From Albugo candida (Eukaryota > Oomycota > Peronosporomycetes > Albuginales), in contig JBDOQK010000015.1 of NCBI GenBank assembly GCA_040437565.1, forward strand, positions 248,001-312,000: a stretch of DNA of 64,000 nucleotides, written 5' to 3'. Below, piece by piece: positions 34,501 through 45,966 of the stretch. The first letter of the stretch is position 1; each line of letters opens with the position of its first letter. A program made the position numbers and the translations under genes. Under the pieces are notes generated by a model, which saw only the letters and a list, made by a program, of their open reading frames with translations, did not search any database and was not told where the DNA came from.

Positions 34501-36548
34501 TCCACACAATGGGAGGACGAGAAGGTCTCGTGGATACTGCTGTAAAGACAGCCGAGACAGGTTACATGGCTCGAAGGCTCATGAAGGCACTGGAAGACCT
34601 TTCATGTCAGTACGACCGGACTGTGCGCAACTCAGAGGGAGCCGTTGTCCAGTTCATGTATGGTGATGATGGTCTGAATCCTGCTTTCATGGAAGGTGAC
34701 GATCGGCCCGTGGATTTCAACCGTCTATACGAGCATATTCGAAGCACTTTACCGGATAAGGAATCACGGTCACTTCTCCCATTCGAAATCAGACTCTTAG
34801 TGAAGAATGCAATGCTCCGCAAGGAATTCCAAAGCATCTTACCAGCGGGTCGCAAATTTCTCATTGAAATCGAAGAATTTTTCAGTAATCTAGCATCCAG
34901 GATAGCTAAGACACGTACCAATGTTGGTGTCGATTCAATGGATCACACGCTTACGCCGTACGCTGCGAAATTGGAAAAGATGATAGAAGACAATCTGGCG
35001 ACTCCAACCACTATGAAACCTTCGGATCAGCTGTCGCAAAAAAAGCCAAAGGTAAAAGTATTGAATTTGATGCGCTCGAAATCAATCAAAGATGAAAATA
35101 CGAGCTCAAGTGTGATCAAGAATGAAAAGGACCCGATTTTTAACCATGATGATATTGACGTTGATGACGTGGAGACAGCAAAACAGTTCTGGGCTGCACA
35201 TGAGCGAGAAGAATTAGACACTGTCGATATGTGCACATGGGAAAAGGCCAAGTTTAAAGATGCAGCAGTGCGGAAGCTTTGGATAGAGAAGGTTAAAGAA
35301 CGAAATACATGCGAATCTCGCGAAGCAGGCTGCCTGATCTCGCATAATGTGTGCCGGATTACTGAAAGTCAGATTGAGAAGCTCCTTGAAGTATCGTTGT
35401 ACAAGTATCATCGCGCTTGCATGGAACCTGGAGAGGCGGTTGGTGCCATCGGGGCACAATCGATCTCAGAACCCGGTACACAAATGACGTTGAAGACTTT
35501 TCATTTTGCCGGTGTAGCAAGTATGAACGTCACACTAGGCGTGCCTCGATTGAAAGAGATTATCAATGCCTCCAAACAAATCAGCACACCCATTATTACG
35601 GCAGCACTTGTCAATAAAACAGATGAACGCTCCGCCCGGATTGTGAAAGGGCAAATCGAGAAGACAACTCTCGGTGAGATTGCAGTGCACATCAAAGAAG
35701 TCTTTGCTCGTGATCAAGCGTATTTATCGGTTGGTCTCGACGCACACGCCATCAAACAACTTCACTTGAATATAAGCGCCCAAACGGTCCGGAACAGCAT
35801 CCTAAAAGCAGTGGGGATCGGACCACGGAGTATTTTGAGAATGCTGAAAGAGCAGCATGTCCTATTGAATGCCCGATGTCCATCCAAATTGCGAATTCTT
35901 GCACCAAGCAATCAAAAAACATCATTTACTCGGGGAGCATACTTCACGATGCAGGCGTTGAAAGCCGAACTCCCCAATGTTATTGTACAAGGGATTCCGC
36001 AGGTCAACAGGGCTGTAATCAACTATGAGGAAGGCAAAACAGATTCTCACGGAGTGCGAACACATCATCTGCTTGTTGAGGGCTACGGCCTGGCGGAGGT
36101 GATGGGAGTTCCAGGCGTGGATGGTCTAAACACTCGATCGAATCATATTGTTGAAGTGGAAAAAACTCTGGGAATCGAGGCTGCAAGGGAACTCATCAGC
36201 TCAGAAGTCAGTTATATAATGAGCGCGTACGGAATTGGGATCGATCGCCGACATCTCATGCTGCTATCCGACATTATGACGTTCAAAGGGGAAGTTCTTG
36301 GAATCACGCGTTTTGGTATTGCCAAAATGAAAGAAAGTGTTCTCATGTTGGCTTCCTTCGAGAAAACCACTGATCATTTGTTCGATGCAGCGGTGCACTC
36401 ACGTACAGATGCAATTGTTGGGGTCAGCGAGTGCATCATTATGGGCATACCCATCCCAATTGGAACAGGGATATTCAAGTTATTGCGAAGAGTAGAGAAA
36501 CCAAAAATCAAGCACCCAACACCTTTGCTGATGCAATTTGAGATATGA
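31527..36548 (+). CDS. POLR3A: DNA-directed RNA polymerase III largest subunit (RPC1), 1,546 aa
   Basis: Exons 31527-31844 and 31903-36548 (intron 58 bp), minus the redundant copy and gap 33358-33680. It is the catalytic large subunit of Pol III, which makes tRNA, 5S rRNA and other small RNAs in the nucleus. Features in order: N-terminal zinc motif CDTCNLRLSDCVGHFGYI; clamp zinc ligands CKRV..[27 protein letters not shown]; the metal-binding catalytic loop NADFDGDEMN (residues 516-525) with three Asp; funnel; bridge/trigger segment EPGEAVGAIGAQSISEPGTQMTLKTFHFAGVASMNVTLGVPRL; and the C-terminal GITRFGIAKMKESVLMLASFEKTTDHLFDA with SECIIMGIPIPIGTG, which is the Pol III rather than Pol I or II signature. 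All catalytic motifs look intact. The length exceeds the ~1,390-1,460 usual for RPC1, partly from a charged insertion before EREELDTVDM. Confidence 0.97.
33358..33903. repeat. 100-N gap flanked by an identical 223-bp direct repeat (unmerged overlap)
   Basis: Bases 33358-33580 recur as 33681-33903 around Ns 33581-33680, inside RPC1. Dropping 323 bp rejoins the frame, so no coding sequence is missing. Confidence 0.95.
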
Positions 36549-36693
36549 TGGGCGTGCTTCCATAGTCGTTAGCTTTATTGATCTCTCTTATCAATCTGGT
36601 ACCAATACAAGGGTTTCCAAGGACGTCGAAATACTATCTCAGCGACGTTTTCGTCACTGAAATACAATTCATTCGACAAAAGTGTCAACGCGA

Positions 36694-37824
36694 TCATACC
36701 AGTCTACGTGCTTTTATTTTCCGTGCTAGCATCGCAGGCTCAACATCGTGACGCAGTCGCTTTTTGGGACTTTCCGGTGGTGGTATTGTCTGTATCAGCT
36801 GCTCGCCTTCTGCGAGTAGAGGCCTTTCTTCAAAGAAATAATGATGCAATGCATCAGTGGCTGTAATGCGTTTATCTGGATCCAACTGAAGCATTTGCTG
36901 AAGCAAGTCAACGCCCAGATCAGATAGCCGATGCTCTAATTTCGACGTGAGTGCTGCCGGATGGGTGTCTTTAAACTTGAGGTAGCAAGGAAGATTACAA
37001 GCTTCCTGAGTATCGGTATTCAGTACATCGCAGTGACAACAAATAAACAAGGAGTACAAACCTTCCATCCATTTTCTGTTGGTGATCCTAGAACCGCAAA
37101 GACTTTGCTTAAGTGATCAATGTCTGACACACCTTCGAAGAGCGGCTTCCCCAAGACCATTTCGGCAAAGATACACCCCACAGACCACATATCCACTGCC
37201 TTACCGTATTGATCATCACCAAAAAAGAGCTCTGGAGCCCGATATGTTCTCGTTACGACCTCAATTGACCGAGTTGTGTGTTCCGCTTTGATCCTTGTGG
37301 CCATGCCCATATCACCAATTTTGGCAAAAAATGTCGTATGCTCACGACCAGTGACTAATATATTATTTGGTTTTAGATCCCGATGCAGTATATCCCGTTG
37401 ATGTAGTTCATTGACTCCTTTCAATAGAAATGTCAAGTATGCTTTTATTTCAGCAATTGTCAATCGCTCGGTGCCATCTGTAGTACCACTGCGTCCCCGC
37501 TTGCTCAGCACTTTTTCAACATCGCTTTCCATAAATTCCATGATCATATAGAGCTTTTCACCTCTTCGCACGCAATCCTTCAGCTTATCAGCACAAAAGC
37601 GTGAATTTTTTGTCAGCGAATGTCCAGCCTAATACCTGTATAATATGCTTCGCATCATGACAAGTCTTCAATATGTCAGCTTCATTCTCTCCATTGACAG
37701 GAATCTTTTTGATCGCTACCTTCGTTCCATTTTCTGGATCCCATCCTTCATAAACGGAGCCATACGTTCCTCTCCCAATCTCTTGACGCCGCTCATATTT
37801 TCCAATCAACTTGTACTTGGCCAT
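36694..37824 (-). CDS. Cyclin-dependent kinase-like kinase with short helix C, 340 aa
   Basis: Exons on the minus strand: 37636-37824, 37062-37583, 36694-37005; introns 52 and 56 bp, phase 0. CMGC/CDK kinase: GRGTYGSV (Gly loop), VAIKKIP, HRDLKPNNIL, GDMGMATRI, VVTRTYRAPELFFG, GKAVDMWSVGCIFAEMVLGKPLFEG, DIDHLSKVFAVLGSPTE, LDPDKRITATDALHHYFF. Three things are odd. The activation segment starts DMG rather than DFG. The region between VAIKK and the conserved 'H.NII.L' strand (here HIIQLKD) is about eight residues shorter than in CDK2 and lacks a PSTAIRE-like sequence. The gap before the second exon is a short intron, not a missing exon. The C-terminus is Lys/Arg-rich. It resembles CDK7/CDK-related kinases most, but no cyclin partner can be named. 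ATG 37824 is preferred over an upstream in-frame ATG at 37926. Confidence 0.82.
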
Positions 37825-37959
37825 CACTTCTGAGTGGATCAAAATTGATCTGAAAGCAAACAATCGGTAGAACGCACGAGATGTGGTAATGGCATTTGAA
37901 ACGACATTGAATCTATTTAAATTCATAATTCACGAATTATATCTCCAGACTATTTTCAT

Positions 37960-39282
37960 TTAGTTCTTCGGCAAAAGCACAGACGGACTAGGTTGTAGAT
38001 CTGCGTCAATTTGCTGGAGCTCATTAGATAAAATAGGACGATCAATAACAGCTTCACTGGCGATTTCCGCACCAACTTCTCCCCGTATAGCTCGAAGGAC
38101 TCTTTCCTGCTCATCTGAATGATGCTCTAGATCATCTAAGTATAAACTGTACGTCTCAATCAGTCCTTGACGAATTCGGAAGGGCAAATAGCTCGCAATT
38201 GGTTCTGTCAATAACATGGCATCCAATTCTAATGGCACACTTTCCTGCAAATTCCACAAAGAGTTTGCATTAAAGCTCGAGTGACCAGGTTTAAAATAAA
38301 TGATAAGCGAACCAAAAAAGAAGCGGTCCCCGTCAGCCAAATAATCAGTGCAACAGATGCGTGAGTGCACGTTCCAATGACGCTAGCCCACGAAAGTTCC
38401 ATTGCCTGTCGAAATCGTAAGATATAGTAGATGTATTTAGCAGTCCCCACGCCAATGTACCCAAAACCGAGTAGCAATAGTCCTGAATGTACGTTTAGAA
38501 TGATAAGTCAAACGCAAATTGTGAGATCTCGGAACGGAGTACTCACCCGCCCCACTCAATTGTGCACCGCGATGATGCTCTTGGGCATACATTGCAACTC
38601 CAACACCAGATGATAAAACACCATTCCTTGCCCAGTTTAGGTACGAATTCTCATTGCTGAATCTCAGAACCTGCATCAATCTCGCTAATGAGATCCACTT
38701 TTGAGATACGTCTTGACTAAAGCGCGTACCAGAGCATCTTTTGACAGACTCAGACGACTATTTGTCGTGTGCGTTCGCCTGGAGGCATTTAGCGATTCCT
38801 TTACAGTGGTTTCTACCTGTTTTAGCGTTGGTGAGGATGCCGATGCCGGATTATTAGAATCTTCAAACAAAAAAAAATTGATGGTTGCAATGTTATCCAA
38901 AGTATCAACGCGAACCTGGACGTCGGAATTTTCCCCTAAATCTTGCAAAGCACGATTTTTTCCGGTGACAGTTAGTCCTTTTGCGATGTACAGCTCCATT
39001 CAGAGTCTGTTTTCCAGAGCGTGCTTTACTTATGGTATCGACTGATTTTTGTTGCTCTAAAACTCTATGAACTCTTGCTGCTGAAGTGCTGCCAGAAGTA
39101 GGTGTACACATGCCCCGAACGTTGATTCCATTAGAGTTTGGAGTGTTTTTTGTTGGAGATTTATTTATCCATTGAATTTGAGACCTATATTTATTAGTAT
39201 TTGATGGCGTCAAATAGACACGTTTGCATCGAATTGCTTGCATACTCCACATCGCTCTTGATACAACACGACAGGACGACAT
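37960..39282 (-). CDS. TMEM160-like mitochondrial membrane protein, 359 aa
   Basis: Exons on the minus strand: 39030-39282, 38730-38977, 38547-38670, 38313-38482, 37960-38244; introns 52-68 bp, all phases fit. The first ~50 residues (MSSCRVVSRAMWSMQAIRCK...) are Arg-rich and lack acidic residues, like a mitochondrial presequence. Residues ~170-255 carry NENSYLNWARNGVLSSGVGVAMY, LLLLGFGYIGVGTAKYIYYI and a third hydrophobic stretch, matching the layout of animal TMEM160 ('FLSWFRNGLLASGIGV ... LLGG..V.G.ASY'). TMEM160 is a mitochondrial inner-membrane protein of poorly known function. Here the N-terminal and C-terminal extensions make it about twice the animal length; the C-terminal ~95 residues are helical and acidic. 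The family call rests on a short core. Confidence 0.62.
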
Positions 39283-39405
39283 TCTTGTCAGACCCAAAAA
39301 CCTACGTTGATTGGTGGATATCTACGACTGCTAGATGAAAATGACGCTATAGACTGAGCACGAATTTTGACTCGGACCTATTGTATTTAGCAGTTTCTAT
39401 GTTGC

Positions 39406-40693
39406 CTATTTCACTACCTTCTTTACAGATTCATACTTGGTAGGTGCTGAACTAGAGTGAGCCATCTCTTTTGCGGATATGTAAGCATACATAGCTCCAC
39501 CGAGAGTTACGATTCCGATCCCTATCATTTTTCGTATTGATATTGGCTCATTGCTCAGAATGAGCGAGAGAGTAATCACGAACACTTGTTTGACGTTTCC
39601 GCAAACGCATAATGTGACGGGAGAAGTGACCTGATTCGCATAAAAGCTTGTGATGTTCAGAAGAAAACTGATGATTCCCGTTATGATGTACCAGACGCTC
39701 AGCGCGGGGAGTTCATGCCGTCTCTCATATAACACATTTTTTTCTTCAGTCAGCTGTATGGCCAGTAAACACCAGAGAGCAGACAAGGGTGCCTGGTGCA
39801 AGATCAAGTCGACAGGATGTAGCTTCAAATCTCCGGTGAGAAACTTGCTCGAAAGTACTGCTTTGAGTCCAGCGAATAGTACCGCTGCTAATGTGATGAG
39901 AAAGCCAAGAAATGTGCAAGAATTGTCTCCGGTACATGCCAGGTAGACGCCACATGCGACTGGAAGAAGAGCTGCTTTCCGTTTGTAAGAATACGTCTTG
40001 CCCAAGATCACAATACTCAATCCTACCACGACAGAAGGAACCAGAGCTCGCATGATCTGATTGAAGCTGATGGAAACAAGTCCCAGACTCCAGTTGCCGA
40101 AGATGATGTTACTCACAAATATCAAACTGAAGTTTAGCATCAGCCACTGCTGAGATCTGTTTAATGGTTTTCTGTGAATTCCGCGGTAGACATGGACAAA
40201 TATGAAAGCACCAATGGAGTTACAGATCATATGGACAAACGTAAGCTATGGAGAAACAAGGAGAAGTTAGTAAAGGTTGGATCGTATGTGGCGACGTTCA
40301 CACCGTTACAGGGAGCCTTATTGCTGTCAGTGCTTTTTTGTTCCAGAATGTGACCCCGACATTCTGCATGAACCACATGCCAAGCCAAAAAAACACAAAA
40401 GACGGAGCAACGTACGTAGTCTTAGCCATTCCGCCGTGTTGTGTCGATGATCCTAAATGGTCGGATATGCTGTCAGATTGCTCGAGCTGGGGTTTAATTG
40501 GAGGTTGTCCTTCACTGTTTTCCTCTTCTTGTATGCACAAGCCTATATATGTCACGGATGCGGGTTTTGTCTTGGGCTTAGTCGGAGCCGTAGCAAGCTC
40601 ACACGATGAACCTGCCTTTGAAACCTCTTCCTTCGAATCAGTGACATTGTATATCTTAAAGAAATGAGCGCTGACTAAATGCACAAGCTCCAT
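39406..40693 (-). CDS. Drug/metabolite superfamily sugar-phosphate/nucleotide-sugar transporter, 407 aa
   Basis: Exons on the minus strand: 40310-40693 and 39406-40245 (intron 64 bp, phase 0). About ten TM segments are visible. TPT-like features include LPLTFVHMICNSIGA, SVSFNQ-like VSISFNQIMRALVPSVVVGLSIVILGK, FLGFLITLAAVLFAGLKAVLSSKFL, and SPVTLCVCGNVKQVFVITLSLILSNEPIS followed by GIGIVTLGGAMYAYISAKE. These are typical of triose-phosphate/SLC35E-type transporters in Golgi, ER or plastid-derived membranes; the substrate cannot be told from sequence. The first in-frame ATG gives an 88-residue soluble N-terminal extension before MAKTTYVAPSF; translation from that internal Met (40429) is an alternative. 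Confidence 0.85.
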
Positions 40694-40951
40694 TTCTATC
40701 AGAATGATCTGTTTGTGCCGCCTACGCTTTATCCGACTCCTTGAAGAGTCTCCTCGATCAATTATCGAGAAGAAATATCCTGATCCATACTCGACCTAGG
40801 ACATCCTCGTGTATATATTGTACATATCATTCATTTAAGCAGTGAGCTGCAATCGCCCTGATGTGACTAGCAATCGATTTCACAAGTGCTTGTTCGCTGC
40901 GTGATATGTTTGGAGTACTCATGATATCAGTCTGCTGTGGGGTACTATTGC

Positions 40952-42302
40952 TCAATTTGTTGAAGATTGCTTAGCATCAAGTGTTGCCTTCCGGTTACTG
41001 TGAAAATGTCGTAATAAGTGTCTGGGTCGCTTTTTGTTCGCACTATGATACTGATATCGACCAGAAAAAGAAGGATGGAAATGAAGAGAACTCCTAGAAA
41101 TTTGTACCAGTATAGCTGCACTATATTGTTCTAATCGCCTTTTTCCGAGCCTGCTGGTGCCAAATCTCAGTTTCATACTTATCTCCTAGCTGCATTCCTC
41201 ATTTAACTGACCACGTACGCAAAAAATGCACCGCCCTTCCATTTTCCTCACTTCCTCACTCGAATCACAAGAAATAAGCATTGTGTGATCGACGCGACTC
41301 GAGCGGGGCAAGCTGTCGCTTTGCGTCTGCGTGCTTATCGAGTCAGGTCGATCGTTCACAGCAGCACTGCTACTAATCAGATCTCCTTTCTCCGCACGCA
41401 ATTGTTCCTATTTAGTTGCTGATGTCACGCTGGGAAGTGCTTTATATACGTGATGGAGCGATTCGATCACACGGCTTATTCTATCGGTCTCTTCAGCTGC
41501 TATCTCGTGTCTAAGCCTCTGCGGTGAACATATTTTACGCTTTGTGACCTATGTACATCACTTTGCAATTATGGCAATCAAAGACTTGCAAATCGAGCTC
41601 ACAATGAGCTGGGCGGCGCCGTTGAAATGAAGCAGATCGAGAAAGTCATTACGACGTCGTCATAAAGCAGCACTTGAATGAACGGAGTTACTTTGTATGA
41701 TGCAAGCATTCTTTGATCAAAACAAGAAATTAGTATTTTTGATACCTTCCGGTGAGCCAAGCTTGAACTGCTTGCAAGGACGCAAGGAAGAATTGCTGAA
41801 AACAGAATATCGACTACCTAGCTTTGATATTATCAGCTTTGAGAAATGCCGCACATCGAAACATGCAAAAGCTACAAGCAAGGCATAAACCCTCCCAGTT
41901 GACCAAATCAAGGAAGGCTACAAGATCGTTGTTTGACCAGCTTTATTTGACGCTTCTATACAATTGTACGAATTCTCATCATATGATCGGTTTGTATTGC
42001 ACACGTCTTCCGCGTATTCTCCCACGCCACTATTCACCTCTATTGTTTCCAAGTTCAAATCACTGTGTTAGCAAGGAATCCTGCGAGACGAGAACAGTCT
42101 TACTGTCCAAAAATTCGACACCGCCATTTTCTCGTCAGCAATGTGCACAGACCGAGTGCTAAATGCTGGATTTGTAAAGCAGTGAAGCAGCTAACGTGAC
42201 ACTAATAATATTTGCCCGCTTTCGCCCCATCGGTCGAGCAATGTGATTGAGATTCTTTCTGCGAGGCTGCAATTTTTTTGTTAAAGACGTGAACTCGCTC
42301 AT
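40952..42302 (-). CDS. Unassigned multi-exon gene, structure partly resolved
   Basis: No single long frame exists, but short in-phase exons can be chained at both ends. 5' side: ATG 42302, exons 42203-42302, 42104-42158 and an exon from 42062, with 44- and 41-bp introns; this encodes a basic start (MSEFTSLTKKLQPRRK) and RKWRCRIFGHDLNLE. 3' side: exons ~41450-41518, 41208-41407, 41108-41150, 40952-41050 with 42-, 57- and 57-bp introns, encoding a helical, charged protein (HEIAAEETDRISRVIESL; KMEGRCIFCVRGQLGKRRLEQYSAAIL). The middle (~41520-42000) could not be resolved. Intron sizes match those of confident genes nearby, which is the main support; no homology was recognised. It may be one gene or two. 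Confidence 0.35.
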
Positions 42303-42786
42303 TGTGCTATTTAGTACCGATTGCCATGGAGGCGACATTGAGATGTAGTGCAGAATCTATAACTTTACATAATAGAAAAACTGTCGCCGTGTGGAAGGCT
42401 AAGCAATCCACGCATTTATGAGCGCTGATATATTTCCTTACTTTCGTGTTCCAGCCGAGGATTTTGCGATCGGAATATGTACGACCTCATGCATATGATA
42501 GTTTTACAAGGACAAAAGCTCGTACATTATAGCGAAATGATGCTCAAAAGCCAGCACTTACTCGGCTCTTCAACCTGACTTGGTGTACCATTCCCATTAA
42601 GAGACGAGTTGGCTTGTCCACTCTACTTATACGTCAATTTGTTTAACAAAATTGCATGTGGAAGCAAGGGTGGTAAAAAAAATCTAGATTTCTAAGCGTA
42701 GGATCAATATAATCCTCATAAACCTAGCACCACCACTATCTCAATCTCCAGAGTTGAGACGAGTACCACTCCAAAAATTTTGCACC

Positions 42787-43664
42787 CTAATTCCATGGTA
42801 TGCATGCCTTCGTGTAGTACGTCCACCAAGTCATCTCCAATTCCCCGATACGCTTTGTTTCTTCCCATGGTTTGGGGTTGGATGAAAAGTGCAAAATCTT
42901 AAGCGGCTTTAGCGCTTCCCAGTATCCAGGGTTCTTGGAATTTACCAGCCAATGCATCGTGCGTTGAGCATTGTAGCGGAAATGAAGGCGTGAAATAGCA
43001 TCTCGTTCAAACCAATCCGGAAAGACAAGATTGAGAAAGCCAGTATCTCCTATCGATGACAAATTTTTGATTGATTATTTTGAACAGTGATTGGTAGGAG
43101 GTACCTCCATCATACGACTTGACAGCTCGAGCTTTTGCCAATAATTCTTGAAAAACGTTATAGTCGGGCTTTACAACCAGAACACCAGCATTAAATCGAT
43201 CAGGAGGAAAGATATCAGGTGCAGCGGCAAAGTTCGTGTCCAGATCAAAAAGCTACAGCATATTATGTGTCTATGAGTGATTTGTCTTCTCATTCACGGA
43301 CCTCGTCTATGTTTGTCAAGATGAGTGCATCCGCATCTATATATACTATCTTTTGGTATTCTTTCAAGCCGAAAATATGTAATTTTGTGTAAGCTGAGTT
43401 CAGCCAGCTTGTAACATGAGCTTCGGGTGGATCAGCGTTATAAGCAGGGATTGGGATGGCATCTACACGCTTCAATTTGATTCGTTCTGACATTCGCAAA
43501 GGTCTGAGGAAACAACGCAATCTGTCAAGTACTCGTGTTGACACTTGCGAGGTGTAAAGTATCAGAAACGGAAATGAAGAATCGGTGCACGACCATGAAT
43601 ACAACAGTGCCTCCACTCCCATACGATATTCATCAGATGTGATCATAGTTGCGTAGGTTTGCAT
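42787..43664 (-). CDS. GT8-family glycosyltransferase (glycogenin-like), 257 aa
   Basis: Exons on the minus strand: 43302-43664, 43105-43252, 42787-43049; introns 49 and 55 bp, phases fit. Family 8 retaining glycosyltransferases use UDP-sugars and Mn2+. Landmarks: YATMITSDEYRMGVEALLYSW at the N-terminus, KIVYIDADALILTNIDELF with the DxD metal site (DAD, residues ~110-112), FAAAPDIFPPDRFNAGVLVVKP, GDTGFLN (usually DQGFLN) and the C-terminal LKILHFSS.NPKPW. No signal peptide or TM anchor is seen, as in glycogenin and galactinol-synthase-like enzymes; plant and oomycete members make varied products, so the acceptor is not named. The upstream side ends near a sequence gap, so an extra 5' exon is possible. 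Confidence 0.85.
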
Positions 43665-44271
43665 AGCGCGCTGTTCGTAAGAGATAGTTTAAAGGACCCT
43701 TTTAAAGTTTATAATTAAATGCAANNNNNNNNNNNNNNNNNNNNNNNNNNNNNNNNNNNNNNNNNNNNNNNNNNNNNNNNNNNNNNNNNNNNNNNNNNNN
43801 NNNNNNNNNNNNNNNNNNNNNNNNCGTAAGAGATAGTTTAAAGGACCCTTTTAAAGTTTATAATTAAATGCAATAAAGTCCGACCTAACAAGGTTGTGAA
43901 ATAATCAGAAAACTCTATTGAATGCCGTAGATGGAGCGTCAATGGGCGTGTCGGACATAGCCACTTCTACAGTAATAACACCCTATACTCAACTGCTGTT
44001 TTACCCACGATTCCTGAGTCAAAAAAATTTCAAGTACGAAATTCAAGGCCTTGTAACATGATCGAGCCGCACGTTTTCGCCTTTCTGCACTTTCTTACTC
44101 GAAAACAACGTTTCCTGGTGCTCCGAACTACTTCAGTATGACGCACCATAGTGTTCTTTAAAAATAAGGAGACTATTTGAAATTTCGTTACCTGCATTTT
44201 CTACCACAAATTTTGACATCTGACAAAGCAAGGCCTCATCTACTCGTGTCAAAAAGTTGAATGCAGACACT
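43665..44271. repeat. Divergent spacer with 100-N gap and 49-bp duplicated flank
   Basis: Bases 43676-43724 recur as 43825-43873 around Ns 43725-43824, so the true spacer between the GT8 and START-FYVE genes is about 150 bp shorter than it appears. Both promoters lie here. No other feature is seen. Confidence 0.85.
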
Positions 44272-45966
44272 ATGCATCAAATCAACGATCAGTCTCCGTT
44301 GATAGAACTAGAACATGCTCAGCTAGCCGCCTATCAGGAGCGCGTCCGGAGAATTCAGGATAATGCTATCGAGCAGTACGATTTGTTCCTGGGAACCAAC
44401 AAGACTGGCAGGACGTGTCGACCACCGTGCAAAGTGCTCGCTCAGGTGGAGAATGTAGCAGCATTCACCACTCCGCGATACAAAGGCACTGATCATATTG
44501 TGACACAAGTACATGGATATATATCAGGAGACTTTGAACACATTATGAGCTTTTTCTATTCAGAAACGACTGATGAGCTCTATGAATGGAGCCAGTATAT
44601 GTATTATCAAATAGCAGGGGGAGGTGTGCTTTGTAATATTCAGATCGTCTCCACCGGATGTTCAAAATCATATCTTGGGGTCAAATATATACTATCTCAA
44701 GCACCGAAAGGTATTACAGGGAGGTGCTTTCTCGAATATATGACTTATGTTAAAGATGAAAGTGATCGTACGCTTGGTATTCGCATTGTGACTCCTGTGG
44801 AATGGGACCCTAGCTCCAAAGAACTTTCCAAGCATACTGACGTTATTGTGCGGGAAATGGAAACGGTGTATATATTTCGATCAATGCCGAATCGACCGAC
44901 AGAAACGGAGGTATTCGCTATGGGCGATCCTGAATTTTGCGGGGTAGACAGTGCGGCATCTTCTTACCGATGGCAATTGGAAAAGTTACGAAATATTTCT
45001 GTTTATATTGAGTCAAGAGAGATTTGCCGCCGTGGAATTTTGAATCGGAGCGATTGGATACCCGACCATGCTCGTATAGCGTGTAGCATTTGCGCCCGCA
45101 AGTTTAATGCCACAAGACATCGCCATCATTGTCGGATGTGTGGGGAAGTTGTATGTCGTAAATGTATTGTGCTTCGTCACGTAAGCGGTAAAAGTCAAAA
45201 ATATAGAATCAGAGCACTGAAGACGAAATTTTGTGTCGCTTGCGTCGCAATGTTGCGCCCAAATTGCCCGCCACAAAATAAGAACGTGATAACTCCAACA
45301 TTTACTCAATCCCTGTTGGGTGCCAGCTCAAATGATCGCAATCGAGATGCATTTTCCACAAGCACATCTGGAAAGTATATGGAAAGCCTGATTCGCTCAC
45401 GGAAGTCAGATACGCCATTGGAAAACAAATCAAACATGTTTGAAGAATTCTTGAATGAAGATGAAATATTTGGACTTAATTCAAGACGTCTCTCTCTGAG
45501 TCGACTGCGAGTCATGCGTGAAGAGCTTTTGGCCAACCAGAGACAGCAAGAAGCAGTTCAAGCTACTGAGCTTTGGCTACAAAGCTATGATAAGCATTCA
45601 TCCAGTGGTTCTTTGAGGCACGAACAACGTCGTAAGACTTCGGTCACTGAAAGTCAAAGCGTCCAGGATGACGCTAATGAACGAATTGACCCAAAAGCAA
45701 AAGATACTGAACATCGACAGATTGTCGAACATGGAAAACGGACTTTGAATCAATGCATTGCAGAGCAAGAGGTTCTATTACAACAACTTGTTTCAGCTTT
45801 GCACTCGCATCACATTTCCAATGAAGCTCTGACTCCTATGAGAACTCGACCTTATGAGCTGAGCCCAATGGCCAAACCTTCCGCATCATATACCAACATT
45901 ACTGCTGATTTCAGCTCAGGTCCATCCTCTTATTCAGATGACGATATTGGTTTTTATGAGATTTGA
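44272..45966 (+). CDS. START-FYVE lipid-binding protein, 564 aa
   Basis: Single exon; the first in-frame ATG is at 44272. Residues ~30-255 form a START-like lipid-binding domain (EVENVAAF..., VHGYISGDFEHIMSFFYS, GRCFLEYMTYVKDE). Residues ~265-335 are a FYVE zinc finger with the full phosphatidylinositol-3-phosphate signature: WIPDHA (WxxD), CSIC, RHRHHCRMCGEVVCRKC, and CVAC for eight Zn ligands. The remaining ~230 residues are charged, Gln/Ser-rich and helical, without known domains. START-FYVE pairs are greatly expanded in oomycetes and would act at endosomes. Specific lipid cargo cannot be inferred. Confidence 0.9.
   Translation: MHQINDQSPLIELEHAQLAAYQERVRRIQDNAIEQYDLFLGTNKTGRTCRPPCKVLAQVENVAAFTTPRYKGTDHIVTQVHGYISGDFEHIMSFFYSETTDELYEWSQYMYYQIAGGGVLCNIQIVSTGCSKSYLGVKYILSQAPKGITGRCFLEYMTYVKDESDRTLGIRIVTPVEWDPSSKELSKHTDVIVREMETVYIFRSMPNRPTETEVFAMGDPEFCGVDSAASSYRWQLEKLRNISVYIESREICRRGILNRSDWIPDHARIACSICARKFNATRHRHHCRMCGEVVCRKCIVLRHVSGKSQKYRIRALKTKFCVACVAMLRPNCPPQNKNVITPTFTQSLLGASSNDRNRDAFSTSTSGKYMESLIRSRKSDTPLENKSNMFEEFLNEDEIFGLNSRRLSLSRLRVMREELLANQRQQEAVQATELWLQSYDKHSSSGSLRHEQRRKTSVTESQSVQDDANERIDPKAKDTEHRQIVEHGKRTLNQCIAEQEVLLQQLVSALHSHHISNEALTPMRTRPYELSPMAKPSASYTNITADFSSGPSSYSDDDIGFYEI

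Noticed and set aside
37825-37926. Upstream ATG (37926) for the CDK-like kinase
   Set aside because: The added residues are not CDK-like, and ATG 37824 gives the usual short N-terminus before the Gly loop. It remains possible.
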